NCBI GenBank assembly: GCA_035574175.1
Contig: DATLZB010000229.1
Location: 1-57,774, forward strand
DNA: 57,774 bases
Reading direction: 5' to 3'
Source: DATLZB01 sp035574175
GTDB lineage: Bacteria > Pseudomonadota > Alphaproteobacteria > Rhizobiales > Hyphomicrobiaceae
Both the position numbers and the translations under genes were made by a program. Numbering within the stretch: the first letter of the stretch is position 1; every line of letters starts with the position of its first letter. Of the stretch, positions 1 to 8,489 are shown one piece after another. The notes under the pieces are model-generated. The model had not been told where the DNA came from. It saw nothing but the letters and a program-made list of their open reading frames with translations, and made no database searches.

Positions 1-1
1 C

Positions 2-295
2 TGCTTTCATGCAGCCAATCTAAAGCTCAAACCCAAGAAAATCGCGGTTCGGGACCAGTCGAGCCGCTGGGGGTCATGCTCGACGACGGGCGTGTTGTCG
101 TTTTCATGGCGGCTGGTGCTCGCGCCTCCTTACATCCTCGACTATGTCGCAGCCCACGAGGTGGCGCATCTTGCCGAAATGAACCACGGACCCCGGTTTT
201 GGAAGCTGGTAGAGAGGATGGTGCCGCGCAGCGGCGAGGCGCGTGAGTGGTTGCGCGTCTACGGTATGGATCTGCACTGCTACGGCGCGGCATGA
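2..295 (+). CDS. YgjP/DUF45-family zinc metallopeptidase, C-terminal part
   Basis: This is the last 97 codons of a gene whose start lies left of the window. The reading frame stays open to the window edge. It shows the family's W-G-S-C motif at visible residues 23-26, then the zinc-binding HEVAH at 52-56 and a third histidine at 62 in the NHGPRFW context, which is the YgjP-like (M48-related, DUF45/SprT-like) C-terminal signature. Such proteins are small cytoplasmic putative zinc peptidases of unclear physiological substrate. A GTG at 92 could be mistaken for a start, but the motif upstream of it shows the gene is longer. Identification is firm; function beyond metal-dependent peptidase fold is not known. 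Confidence 0.88.
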   Translation, partial: CFHAANLKLKPKKIAVRDQSSRWGSCSTTGVLSFSWRLVLAPPYILDYVAAHEVAHLAEMNHGPRFWKLVERMVPRSGEAREWLRVYGMDLHCYGAA

Positions 296-296
296 A

Positions 297-611
297 CTAA
301 ACCTCGGCGTGCATGCGCCCCGTAAACAGCCAAGCAAAAAACGTGATCACAGCGCCGACCACGATGCGGGCAAGCAGCGTGAAGCCCATGAGCATGATCG
401 CGCTCTCGTGCAAAACGAGGCGGGCGACGAACTCCATTTTTGGCGATGTGATACGGGCGAAGATCAACTCGCGCAGCTCGGCGGCCAGCTTGAGGAGCTG
501 GAGCGCGGTGTCTTCGTAAAACATGGCGCACAAGGCGATCGCCAGGACGCCGAGGACAAGGGAGAAGGCAACGTTGCCGAGCGCAAGGAAGTAGCGGGCG
601 GTGAATGACAC
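297..611 (-). CDS. small two-helix membrane protein, function unknown
   Basis: A 104-residue protein with a hydrophobic helix near residues 10-30 and another near 72-95, separated by a charged amphipathic stretch. It has no family I recognise. The frame is open upstream to 668, but a near-perfect Shine-Dalgarno sequence (GGAGGTGATC, 614-623) sits just before the GTG at 611, so I start it there. It converges on the metallopeptidase gene with one base between the stop codons. The strong ribosome site and membrane-protein composition support a real gene; the role is unknown. Confidence 0.68.
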   Translation of the reverse strand: MSFTARYFLALGNVAFSLVLGVLAIALCAMFYEDTALQLLKLAAELRELIFARITSPKMEFVARLVLHESAIMLMGFTLLARIVVGAVITFFAWLFTGRMHAEV

Positions 612-613
612 GT

Positions 614-623
614 GATCACCTCC
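614..623 (-). promoter_or_regulatory. strong ribosome binding site deciding the start at 611
   Basis: On the minus strand this reads GGAGGTGATC, a near-complete match to the 16S rRNA tail, followed directly by a GTG codon. It argues against starting the small membrane protein at the upstream ATG at 668. Confidence 0.7.
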
Positions 624-718
624 ATCCTGGAACAGGGTCGCCTCTGATCGTGCTTGCAGCGTCAGCATAGCACCCGCAAACTGGGCTCAGGAACAACAAC
701 GCCGGGTGCACCCAGACC

Positions 719-1363
719 ATGGCTAGGATCGCGCGTCTCGAGAAGACACTGAAGGCAGAGGCGACGGGCCTCATCCTGTTCGACACGCTCAATGGCTACC
801 TGCATCCCAACGAGCGCGCCAAGCAAGAGTTCCTGGCCGAGCACAACGTGCTCGCCAACCTGCAGCGGCTGCTGGCTGGGGCTCGAAGGGTGGGGATGAC
901 CACGTTCTATCCATGTGGCGCGCATGCCGCCGACGGCTCGGATATCGTCGAGAGGCTGACCGATACCGACATGGATCTGGGGCCCGGCGGCGATGCGGCG
1001 CGCCCGATTCGGCCGCGGTTCACCAAGGGATCGCGCGAGGCGGAGATCGCGGCAGAGCTGCGGCCGGGCGAGGGCGATGTCGTTATCCCGAAGCATCGCT
1101 GGAATGCTTTTCACCAGACCGATCTCGACCTCCACCTCAGAGTGCGCGGCATCGAGACAATCATCATCGCCGGAGGCTCGACCGATGTCGGCATCGCTGC
1201 CACCGTGTATGCGGCACGCGACATGGACTATGGCATCGTGGTGGTGCGCGATGCCTGCTACTCGATGCGCGGCAACAACAACGCGTTCTTCATGGAGCGT
1301 GTATTTCCGCGCATGGGTCGCGTGATGACGGTCGATGATACCGTAGCACTGATGCGCCAATAG
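719..1363 (+). CDS. isochorismatase-superfamily hydrolase with Gly at the usual Cys position
   Basis: A 214-residue soluble alpha/beta protein of the isochorismatase-like fold. The catalytic Asp is D22 (LFDTLNGY context) and the catalytic Lys is K125 (IPKHRWNAF context). The third position, normally the nucleophilic Cys of nicotinamidase or N-carbamoylsarcosine amidase types, is G158 in the G-G-S-T-D-V-G-I stretch. Established knowledge: true isochorismatases such as EntB also lack the Cys there, so a vinyl-ether or other non-amide chemistry is more plausible than amide hydrolysis. The gene stands alone, 22 bases from the convergent acyl-CoA dehydrogenase-like gene. No enterobactin or phenazine genes are near, so the substrate is open. 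Confidence 0.85.
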   Translation: MARIARLEKTLKAEATGLILFDTLNGYLHPNERAKQEFLAEHNVLANLQRLLAGARRVGMTTFYPCGAHAADGSDIVERLTDTDMDLGPGGDAARPIRPRFTKGSREAEIAAELRPGEGDVVIPKHRWNAFHQTDLDLHLRVRGIETIIIAGGSTDVGIAATVYAARDMDYGIVVVRDACYSMRGNNNAFFMERVFPRMGRVMTVDDTVALMRQ

Positions 1364-1385
1364 ATACGGGCGGCCGGCGGAACAG

Positions 1386-2597
1386 CTAATCTTCGGAAAT
1401 GCTGCGCCCATGTCGGTCGAGGACGTAGCGGCCATAGGCGGCTGCCGCCGTGTCCCAGACCAAAGAGTGATGAGCGGCCGCAGCGTGGATGTCGCGGAAC
1501 TTGCGCTGCAGCTCGTTGCTCGCATAGAGCGCGCGACCGCCGGCGGCATTGAACAGGCGCTGCACCGCGCGCAGGGCGAGTTGAGCAGCGTAGGCAGCAT
1601 TGCGCTTGCCCCGGAGCTGAGCATGGCGGCTCACGGTCTCGCCGCGGGCCAGCATCTGCATGGTCTCCCGGATGGCGCCAAGGTACATACGCGAGGCAGC
1701 CTCCACCTCGGCTGCCGATAGACCGGCGCTGATCTGTACTCCCATCTGCTCCGCCACGACGGTCCCGCGCGACAGTCGCGGTCCGGTGTATCGGAAGTAC
1801 TCGGTGAGAAACCCTTCGGCGATGCCAACGACAACCGAGGTAAAGCTCACAGCCGAGACGCCGCCACGCGGAAGCTTGGTAACCGGGGCACTGTAATGGA
1901 GTGTCCCCGGAGCCTCACCCTTGTCGACGGCTTCTTTATCTAGGATGCGATGCGCGGGGACAAAGGCTTTGTCGACAACAAAGGTCTTGCTGCCGGTGCC
2001 GGCCAGGCCCAGAACGTGCCAATCGTCGACGAGGGTGATGTCACGCCTGGGGATCAGCACCGAGCAACCCGACCTTCTGTCGCCATGTTCAATGTGGCCG
2101 CTCGCCATCACCCAATCCGCGTGGTCGACGCCGCTCGAGAACCCGTGCCGACCCGACCAGAGGACACCACCTTCGACCGGCTGGCCGCGTCCCACAGGGG
2201 CGACGGCGTTGGCGAGCTTGGCATTGCGGTCCCTACCCCAAACCTCGTCCTGTGCCTGCAGCGTATAGGCGCTGAGTTTTAGCGCGTTGTCGGCGAACAC
2301 CATGTGAACCCAGGCTTGCGAGCCGCAGCCGCGGGCAAGCGTCTGGCTCACCTCGCACAGGACGTCATAGCCGAGCTCGAAACCGCCGTACCGGGCGGGC
2401 TGGCAGATGCGCAGTAGGTCGCCCGCTATGAAGTCGGCGATGGTCTCGTCGGGGCAGCGGCGGAATCTCTCCCCGGCCTCCGCGCGCTCTTGCAGCACTG
2501 GCACAAGCGCTTCGGCGCGCGCAAGCAGCACCTCGCGTGTCGGAGCGTAGGCTTGTTTGTCGGTGTTCGTGTCAGTGCTCGTTTCAACCGGCCGCAC
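1386..2597 (-). CDS. acyl-CoA dehydrogenase-fold flavin monooxygenase (HsaA/HpaB-like group D)
   Basis: About 403 residues with the acyl-CoA dehydrogenase fold: N-terminal helical domain (FRRCPDETIADF, PARYGGFELG), middle beta domain with WSGRHGFSSG and HVLGLAGTGSKTF motifs, and a C-terminal helical domain. The G-T-G-S-K motif and the lack of an acyl-CoA dehydrogenase catalytic glutamate context resemble the FMN/FAD-dependent oxygenase components (HsaA, HpaB-type, DszC-like) that hydroxylate aromatic or sulfur compounds using reduced flavin from a partner reductase. No reductase gene lies nearby. Start choice: GTG at 2597 has GGAG eight bases upstream; GTG/ATG at 2624/2621 are alternatives. 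Substrate unknown. Confidence 0.8.
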   Translation of the reverse strand: MRPVETSTDTNTDKQAYAPTREVLLARAEALVPVLQERAEAGERFRRCPDETIADFIAGDLLRICQPARYGGFELGYDVLCEVSQTLARGCGSQAWVHMVFADNALKLSAYTLQAQDEVWGRDRNAKLANAVAPVGRGQPVEGGVLWSGRHGFSSGVDHADWVMASGHIEHGDRRSGCSVLIPRRDITLVDDWHVLGLAGTGSKTFVVDKAFVPAHRILDKEAVDKGEAPGTLHYSAPVTKLPRGGVSAVSFTSVVVGIAEGFLTEYFRYTGPRLSRGTVVAEQMGVQISAGLSAAEVEAASRMYLGAIRETMQMLARGETVSRHAQLRGKRNAAYAAQLALRAVQRLFNAAGGRALYASNELQRKFRDIHAAAAHHSLVWDTAAAAYGRYVLDRHGRSISED

Positions 2598-2720
2598 CGA
2601 GCGGTCTCCTGCAGGGCCCATCACCGCGCCTCGTGCGCTGCGTCAGCAGCGCGTCGGTCGGCGGCGGACCTTACGCCCAATGCCGCGGTCGGTGTCAATG
2701 GCGAGCAAGCAAGAGGAGGG

Positions 2721-3437
2721 TCAGTTGCTGGCCAGGGCGTCGGCGAGCGGGCTTCGGCCGCGTAGGCGCCTCCAGTCGCGGACGACAAGGCGATGTCTGC
2801 CCAGCGACTCGATAATGCCGGCTGTACGCAGGGCGCTCATGATCCGGCTCAGCGTATCGGCGTTAAGGCCCAGATGATCTGCCATGTCGGCTCGCGACAG
2901 GGGCAAGTCGACCTCCGCCCGATTGCTGCCGAAACGGCCATGCCGCATTGCCATGGTTAGCAGGAACGAGGCAACGCGTTCCTCCCCAGACAGCTTACCG
3001 ATCATCGCGTTGCTCACCAGGAGCTGCTTCATGGCGATGGCCGAGAGGCGCAACAGCAGCCTCAGAAGGTCGGCACGCTCGGTCAGGATCGACTCAAGGG
3101 TCTGTGGTCGCAGGCGCCAGACCTCCGTCGGTGCGGTGGCGCTGACAGCGAGCCCCGGGAGAGCGGGAAGGTTGGCTGTCTCGAGCACGTCGCCTGGGTG
3201 CCAGAAACCGACGATCTGGCGGCGTGGGGTGGCCGTCTGCAGGGCGAGAAGGCCGCGGCGGACGAGACAGGCGCCGGCCGGGTGCAGAGGAAGACGCTGG
3301 TGACGGGCCAAGCGCAGCAGCGTGCTGTTCTGCTCGAAAAAAGCAAAGAGTGCAGCCGTGCCAGGCGCTGGCGACGCATTGTGCAGCTCGGGACCTTTGT
3401 TCGTGCGTCCCGTCGGCACGCCATTGGACAACGCCAT
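2721..3437 (-). CDS. Crp/Fnr-family transcriptional regulator
   Basis: A 238-residue regulator with a divergent N-terminal cyclic-nucleotide-binding-like beta domain (roughly 30-110), a long dimerisation helix (115-150, ERADLLRLLLRL) and a C-terminal winged helix. The helix-turn-helix spans 179-204 (LSRADMADHLGLNADTLSRI), where the D-T-L-S-R recognition segment parallels the E-x-x-S-R of FNR/FixK proteins that read TTGAT-N4-ATCAA. Only one cysteine (C57) is present, so it cannot hold an FNR-type iron-sulfur cluster. It points away from ftcR, and an FNR-type palindrome lies 178 bases upstream, suggesting autoregulation or control of the flagellar regulator. Effector unknown. Confidence 0.88.
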   Translation of the reverse strand: MALSNGVPTGRTNKGPELHNASPAPGTAALFAFFEQNSTLLRLARHQRLPLHPAGACLVRRGLLALQTATPRRQIVGFWHPGDVLETANLPALPGLAVSATAPTEVWRLRPQTLESILTERADLLRLLLRLSAIAMKQLLVSNAMIGKLSGEERVASFLLTMAMRHGRFGSNRAEVDLPLSRADMADHLGLNADTLSRIMSALRTAGIIESLGRHRLVVRDWRRLRGRSPLADALASN

Positions 3438-3844
3438 GTTGCGCTTCCCCGCTAGCGCCCGCTACTTGCCGTTCGATCTCCCTGCCCCCGGAACATCGAA
3501 CAACGCGAGACACTGCAAGGCGGCGGCGTCGAGCATCGCCCATACCGGGTACGTCCTTTTGTGTCAAAGGGGGTGTGGCAGGAGGGCCATTGCTGCGGGA
3601 GCCCAGCCCGAAAACTGATCCAGATCAGAAAACGGGACGTGCATAACTCTGGAGTTCGCTTGCGAAGCAATGTCCCTTGGTGGGTGGCGTCCTCCACTGA
3701 TTCGGTGCGTTTTCGGTCGCCCAACGCTGCCCACGGACGCGCGCGTCCGCCTAGAGGACCCATTGCCTGCTTCGGCGAGCCGCGCCGGCGTGCGCGTTTG
3801 GGCGTTGTGTCAAGACCCGCAACCCAGATCCGGAAAGTCGTCGC
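3438..3844. other. 407-base divergent intergenic region between Crp/Fnr gene and ftcR
   Basis: I see no convincing gene here. The open frames that cross it on either strand are GC-rich shadows lacking family features. It must hold the promoters of both the leftward Crp/Fnr gene and the rightward ftcR. The clearest element is the FNR/FixK-type palindrome at 3615-3628. Confidence 0.7.
3615..3628. promoter_or_regulatory. FNR/FixK-type palindromic site (CTGATCCAGATCAG)
   Basis: Perfect six-base half-sites (CTGATC and GATCAG) separated by two bases, equal to TGAT-N4-ATCA in the FNR/FixK convention. A-runs flank both sides. The consensus outer T and A are replaced by C and G. It is 178 bases upstream of the Crp/Fnr start and 217 bases upstream of ftcR, so it could serve either gene. 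The assignment is by pattern only. Confidence 0.5.
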
Positions 3845-4516
3845 ATGATCGTCATTGTCGATGAGCGTGAGACCGTGACGGAGGGCTACGCGTCCTGGTT
3901 CGACCGGGAGGGAGTGTCGGCCACCGGGCTCCGTCCGGCCGATTTCGAGAACTGGGTGGAGACTGTATCGGATCCCGACATCTCCTCGGTCGAAGCCTTT
4001 CTGCTCGGGGACTTCAGCCGGCGCCGCGTCCTGCCAAGAAAGATTCGCGGACGCTCGCGTGCCGCCGTGATCGCCATGAACGACAACAAGTCGCTCGAGG
4101 ACACGCTGGAGCTGTTCGCCGCGGGGGTGGACGATGTCGTGCGCAAGCCAATCCACGTTCGCGAGATCCTAGCGCGAATCAAAGCCATCCGCAGGCGCGC
4201 AGCGATCGAGCCGGACTGCACGATCATCGGCGACATGCGCGTCTATTCCGATGGTCGGGATCCTGAGATCCGCGGCGAGGTGCTGCCGCTGCCGCGACGG
4301 GAGCGCCGGATCCTCGAGTATCTCGTCAGCAACAAAGGTCGCAGGGTAACCAAGACGCAGATTTTCAACTCCGTATACGGGCTGTTTGGGGAGGATATCG
4401 ACGAGAACGTGGTCGAGAGCCATATCAGCAAGCTGCGCAAGAGGCTGCGCCACAGGTTGGGCTACGATCCGATCGATTCGCAGAGGTATCTCGGGTACCG
4501 GTTGGTTTACGATTGA
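3845..4516 (+). CDS. ftcR: flagellar transcriptional regulator FtcR (Rem-type)
   Basis: A 223-residue OmpR-family response regulator. The receiver-like half (1-120) is atypical: D6/E7 replace the usual acidic pair, D56 is the best candidate acceptor and K101 of the K-P motif is kept. The C-terminal winged helix (about 145-223) contains ENVVESHISKLRKRL and ends in GYRLVYD. Sequence and position directly before the hook genes match Brucella FtcR and Sinorhizobium Rem, which activate hook, filament and motor genes in growth-phase-dependent fashion. No cognate histidine kinase is adjacent, as is usual for this family. It probably controls much of the flagellar locus that follows. Confidence 0.92.
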   Translation: MIVIVDERETVTEGYASWFDREGVSATGLRPADFENWVETVSDPDISSVEAFLLGDFSRRRVLPRKIRGRSRAAVIAMNDNKSLEDTLELFAAGVDDVVRKPIHVREILARIKAIRRRAAIEPDCTIIGDMRVYSDGRDPEIRGEVLPLPRRERRILEYLVSNKGRRVTKTQIFNSVYGLFGEDIDENVVESHISKLRKRLRHRLGYDPIDSQRYLGYRLVYD

Positions 4517-4528
4517 GGGTAGCTTTCC

Positions 4529-4549
4529 CGCTGCAGCCTGCCTGCAGCG
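4529..4549. repeat. perfect inverted repeat between ftcR and flgE
   Basis: Eight-base arms CGCTGCAG and CTGCAGCG around a five-base loop (CCTGC), starting 13 bases after the ftcR stop. No run of T follows, so it is a poor intrinsic terminator. It could be a hairpin separating ftcR from the hook operon or a dimeric regulator site upstream of flgE. Confidence 0.55.
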
Positions 4550-4649
4550 AGATTGAGCGAGGCCCCGACAAGCCCCATCGAGCGTCAGCTTCGCACAAGT
4601 TGCGCATGGTCCACTCGGAGGGGGAATAGATTCAAGCGGGGATGGGACT

Positions 4650-5906
4650 ATGGGCCTTTCCGGGATCATGAGGACGAGCGCATCCGGAATGGCTGCGCAG
4701 GCCAATCGCCTTAGCACGGTGGCCGACAACATCGCCAACGCGAGCACGACCGGGTACAAGCGCGCGTCGACCGAATTCTCCTCGATTCTGCTCGAGTCGG
4801 GATCGGAGTATCTTTCGGGCAGTGTGAAGACAAACGTCCGTTATGCGATCAGCGAGCAAGGGGCGTTCTCCTTCACCACCTCTGCCACCGACCTTGCCGT
4901 CAACGGCAATGGGTTCTTCATCGTCTCCGACAGTAACCAGCAGACGTTCCTCACCCGAGCGGGATCGTTCGTGAAGAACGGCGACGGTGATCTCGTCAAC
5001 GCCGCCGGATACCGGCTCATGGGCTACAGCCTGGCCAACGGCGCGCCAAACGTCGTCGCCAACAGCACGGCGGGTCTGGAGGTCGTCAACATCGGCAACC
5101 TGGCACTGCAGGCAAACCCCCCAAACCTCGGTACCTTCTTCGTCAACCTGCCGCTTAATGCCGCCATCGTTGCGCCTGCCGATCTGCCTTCTGCCAACGC
5201 CGCGACGGCCACTTACACCGCCAAGACCTCGCTCGTTTCCTACGACAACCTCGGCAATCTGGTGACGCTCGACGTCTACGCAACCAAGACGGCTGCTCAT
5301 ACATGGGAGATTGCGGTCTTCAATCAGGCGGACGCCGGCGCGGGCGGCGGCTTTCCCTATGCGGCCGCTCCTCTGGCGACGGAAACGCTCACTTTCGATC
5401 CGAACACCGGACAGCTCGACGCTGGAAGCCCAACGGGGATCAGTATACCGATCCCGAACGGCGCCACGGTTGATCTCGATATGTCGCAGACGAGCCAGCT
5501 AGCTGCGGATTACATCGTGCTCGAGGCGACAATGAACGGCAACGCGCCGAGCCAGGTGGAGCGGGTCGAGATCGATGACGACGGCGTCCTTTACGCGGTC
5601 TTCGAAAACGGCGCGCGAGTGGCCACCTATCAGATCCCGCTTGCCACGGTGGCCAGCCCGGACAATCTGAAGCCGCTCGCCGGAAACGTATTCGCCCCCA
5701 GCATCGATTCCGGCAACGTGCAGATCGGATTTGCCGGACAGGGCGGGCTCGGCAGCATCGTCTCGAACGCACTCGAACAATCGACCGTCGATATCGCGTC
5801 CGAGCTCACCACCATGATCGAGTCCCAGCGGAGCTATACGGTCAACTCGAAAGTGTTTCAAACCGGTGCAGATCTGATGGATGTGCTGGTCAATCTCAAG
5901 CGGTGA
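4650..5906 (+). CDS. flgE: flagellar hook protein FlgE
   Basis: A 418-residue hook subunit, exported by the flagellar type III apparatus and polymerised outside the cell into the curved universal joint. The N-terminal rod-type motif is clear (TVADNIANASTTGYK, about residues 24-38), as is the GNGFFIV segment typical of FlgE/FlgG proteins, and the C-terminal D0 helix (QRSYTVNSKVFQTGADLMDV) closes the protein. The middle holds the variable surface domains. It opens the rightward hook operon after a 133-base gap behind ftcR. Length matches rhizobial FlgE. Confidence 0.96.
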   Translation: MGLSGIMRTSASGMAAQANRLSTVADNIANASTTGYKRASTEFSSILLESGSEYLSGSVKTNVRYAISEQGAFSFTTSATDLAVNGNGFFIVSDSNQQTFLTRAGSFVKNGDGDLVNAAGYRLMGYSLANGAPNVVANSTAGLEVVNIGNLALQANPPNLGTFFVNLPLNAAIVAPADLPSANAATATYTAKTSLVSYDNLGNLVTLDVYATKTAAHTWEIAVFNQADAGAGGGFPYAAAPLATETLTFDPNTGQLDAGSPTGISIPIPNGATVDLDMSQTSQLAADYIVLEATMNGNAPSQVERVEIDDDGVLYAVFENGARVATYQIPLATVASPDNLKPLAGNVFAPSIDSGNVQIGFAGQGGLGSIVSNALEQSTVDIASELTTMIESQRSYTVNSKVFQTGADLMDVLVNLKR

Positions 5907-5946
5907 GCGGTAGGTCGGAGCCCAGCGGAGCCAAAAAGGTGGCTGA

Positions 5947-7413
5947 ATGACGCTCAGCGCGGGTCTGGAAGTCGCCCGGTCCGGGCTCGCCGTAACGGCA
6001 GGCCAGACCGCGGTCGTCTCACGCAACGTCGCCAATGTCGGAAACCCGCTGGCATCTCGCAAGATCGCCAATGTCGTTACCTCGCCCAGCGGCGGCGTGG
6101 CGCTGGCGTCAATTACCCGAGTGACCAACCAGGCGCTGTTCGACAATCTGCTGGCGGCGACCTCGGCATCGAACGCCCAGCAGGCGATCATGGCGGCTCT
6201 CGATCGCCTCGACCAGACCATCAACGATCCCGAGCTCGATGCCTCTCCCGCGGCGCTCGTCGGCAAGCTGGCCGATGCCATTCAACAGTACGCAAGCGGA
6301 CCACATGACGGCACCCGGGCCCAATCGGCCGTGATGGCCGCAAGCCGACTCGCACAGGCGCTCAACAGCGCGACGCGGACCGTGCAGGACGTGCGGGCGC
6401 AGGCGGATGCGGATATTGCCAACTCGGTCGAGCGACTGAACGCGCTGCTCGCACAGTTCGAGACCATCAACACCGAAATCGTCAAGGGAACCAGGGCGGG
6501 AGCCGACATTACCGACTATCTCGATGCTCGAGACCGAACGCTGGCGGCCATCTCTGAAGAGGTCGGCGTCAGAACCATTACACGGGCCGACAACGACATG
6601 GTCGTGTTCACGGACAGCGGCGTGACCCTGTTCGAGACGCGGGCGCGAACAGTCACCTTCGCGCCCACTCTAATCTACTCGGCGACCACGGTGGGCAATC
6701 CCGTTTACGTGGATGGTGTGCCGATCACCGGCAGCGGCAGCATGGCGATCGGAACCGGGCGGTTGACCGGCCTCGTCAGCGTTCGCGACGACGCGGCGGT
6801 AACCTATCAGCGCCAGCTCGACGAGATCGCGCGCGGCCTCATAGAGATTTTCGCCGAAAGCGATCAGAGCGCGGTGCCGGCACTGCCCGACGCCACAGGC
6901 CTCTTTACCTGGCCGGGCGGCCCGGCCGTCCCGCCCGCCGGTGTCGTGGTCGACGGGCTCGCCGGGGTGATTGCCCTCGCGGCCAGCGTCGATCCGCTCC
7001 AGGGTGGGAATCCGGCGTTGCTGCGGGACGGCGGCATTGCCGGACCTGCATACGTCTACAACACTACGGGTGCGGCCGGCTTTGTCGATCGCCTGCAAGA
7101 GATTCTTGACAGGTTCGCCGAGCCACGGGCGTTCGATCCGAGCAGCAACATCGACCCTTTGGCGACGATCGGCGGCTTCGGTGCGGCTTCAGCTGCTTGG
7201 TTGCAGGAGGCGCGGCGCTCTGCTGCCGCGGAGGTGGAGTACCGGACGACGCTGCTCGAACGTTCGGCGGAGGCACTGTCCAAGGAGACCGGCGTCAACC
7301 TCGATGAAGAAATGACCCGGCTCCTGGAGCTTGAGCGCGCCTACCAGGCATCGAGCAAGCTGATCTCCACTATCGATACCATGCTGGGCTCCCTCATCGC
7401 GGCGATCAGATGA
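5947..7413 (+). CDS. flgK: flagellar hook-filament junction protein FlgK (HAP1)
   Basis: A 488-residue hook-associated protein forming the first ring between hook and filament. N-terminal D0/D1 helix (SGLAVTAGQTAVVSRNVANV, residues 12-31) resembles rod and hook proteins, and the C-terminal helix (LLELERAYQASSKLISTIDT) is the typical FlgK ending. The ribosome site AAGGTGG precedes the ATG. It lies 40 bases after flgE and four bases before flgL, in the same operon. A FlgN-like protein, the usual FlgK/FlgL chaperone, is encoded later in the same run. Confidence 0.95.
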   Translation: MTLSAGLEVARSGLAVTAGQTAVVSRNVANVGNPLASRKIANVVTSPSGGVALASITRVTNQALFDNLLAATSASNAQQAIMAALDRLDQTINDPELDASPAALVGKLADAIQQYASGPHDGTRAQSAVMAASRLAQALNSATRTVQDVRAQADADIANSVERLNALLAQFETINTEIVKGTRAGADITDYLDARDRTLAAISEEVGVRTITRADNDMVVFTDSGVTLFETRARTVTFAPTLIYSATTVGNPVYVDGVPITGSGSMAIGTGRLTGLVSVRDDAAVTYQRQLDEIARGLIEIFAESDQSAVPALPDATGLFTWPGGPAVPPAGVVVDGLAGVIALAASVDPLQGGNPALLRDGGIAGPAYVYNTTGAAGFVDRLQEILDRFAEPRAFDPSSNIDPLATIGGFGAASAAWLQEARRSAAAEVEYRTTLLERSAEALSKETGVNLDEEMTRLLELERAYQASSKLISTIDTMLGSLIAAIR

Positions 7414-7417
7414 CGGC

Positions 7418-8467
7418 ATGAAGACGACCTTCATATCGACCCAGGCAATCTCGGAATCGACCCGGCTGTCGATTGCTAAGCTGCAGCTCAAGCTCGCTGG
7501 GGCGCAGAAAGAAGTGGTCACCGGACGGCTCGCCGACGTGGGCCTCAGCCTTGGATACAAGACGGGGGAGACCGTCTCGCTGCGCCAGGAGTACGAGCGA
7601 ATTCGAACTATGATTGATACGAACGGCGTCGTCGAGAACCGCCTAGAGCTTACGCAGGCGGCGCTGCAGGCTATCGTCAACGCCGCCCAGGATTTTGTCG
7701 GCGATCTGCTCGCCGCTCGCAGCAGCGATTCCGGACCCGCTCTGGTGAAGAGGCAGGCCGAGATGGCGTTGAGCGGCCTGCTCGACAAACTCAACACGGC
7801 ATCGAACGACGCCTACCTGTTCGCCGGCATCAACACCGACGTGAGACCGGTAACCGATTATTTTCAGGTTCCAACGCCGGCAAGCCGGCAATCGGTGGCA
7901 GACGCGTTTTTCACCCAGTTCGGCATAACTCAGTCGGATCCTGCGGTCGTCAACATCACGGCGGCCAATATGCAGACGTTCCTCGACACGACATTCGCGG
8001 GACTGTTCGACGCGGCGGCGTGGGCCGCCAACTGGTCCTCGGCTTCCGACCAGAATGTGCGCAGCCGCATCTCAACTTTTGAGCTGGTCGAGACCTCCAC
8101 GAACGCCAACGAGGCGGCGATACGCAAGCTCGCCAGCGCCTTCACAATGGTCGCCGACCTCGGGACAGAAAACCTCAATCAGTCGGCCTTCTATGCTCTC
8201 GTGGACACCGCCGCGCAGCGTGCTGGCGAGGCCGTGCAGGAGCTGTCGGTGCTGCAAGGCACGCTCGGGACCGTGCAGGAGCGGGTGTCGATAGCCAAGG
8301 AGACCATGTCGGTTCAGGTCGACATCATCGCCAGCCACATCAATCTGCTCGAGGCTGTCGATCCGGCCGAGGCTTCAACCCGCGTCAGTACGCTGCTCAC
8401 GCAGCTTGAAAGCGCGTACGCGCTCACCGCGCGCCTGCATCAACTCAGCGTACTCAACTACCTCTAA
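7418..8467 (+). CDS. flgL: flagellar hook-filament junction protein FlgL (HAP3)
   Basis: A 349-residue flagellin-like junction protein that caps the FlgK ring and seeds filament growth. The N-terminal coiled segment (AKLQLKLAGAQKEVVTGRLAD) and the C-terminal helix (ESAYALTARLHQLSVLNYL) are FlgL/flagellin-type, with a DAYLFAGINTDVRP motif in between. The start is four bases beyond the flgK stop, showing tight coupling. Length is typical for rhizobial FlgL. Confidence 0.94.
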   Translation: MKTTFISTQAISESTRLSIAKLQLKLAGAQKEVVTGRLADVGLSLGYKTGETVSLRQEYERIRTMIDTNGVVENRLELTQAALQAIVNAAQDFVGDLLAARSSDSGPALVKRQAEMALSGLLDKLNTASNDAYLFAGINTDVRPVTDYFQVPTPASRQSVADAFFTQFGITQSDPAVVNITAANMQTFLDTTFAGLFDAAAWAANWSSASDQNVRSRISTFELVETSTNANEAAIRKLASAFTMVADLGTENLNQSAFYALVDTAAQRAGEAVQELSVLQGTLGTVQERVSIAKETMSVQVDIIASHINLLEAVDPAEASTRVSTLLTQLESAYALTARLHQLSVLNYL

Positions 8468-8489
8468 TTAACGGACTGGAACGACGACG

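Noticed and set aside
3452..4156. 234-codon open frame on the minus strand reaching from the 3.4-3.8 kb spacer into ftcR
   Set aside because: It overlaps the recognisable FtcR receiver domain and has no family features.
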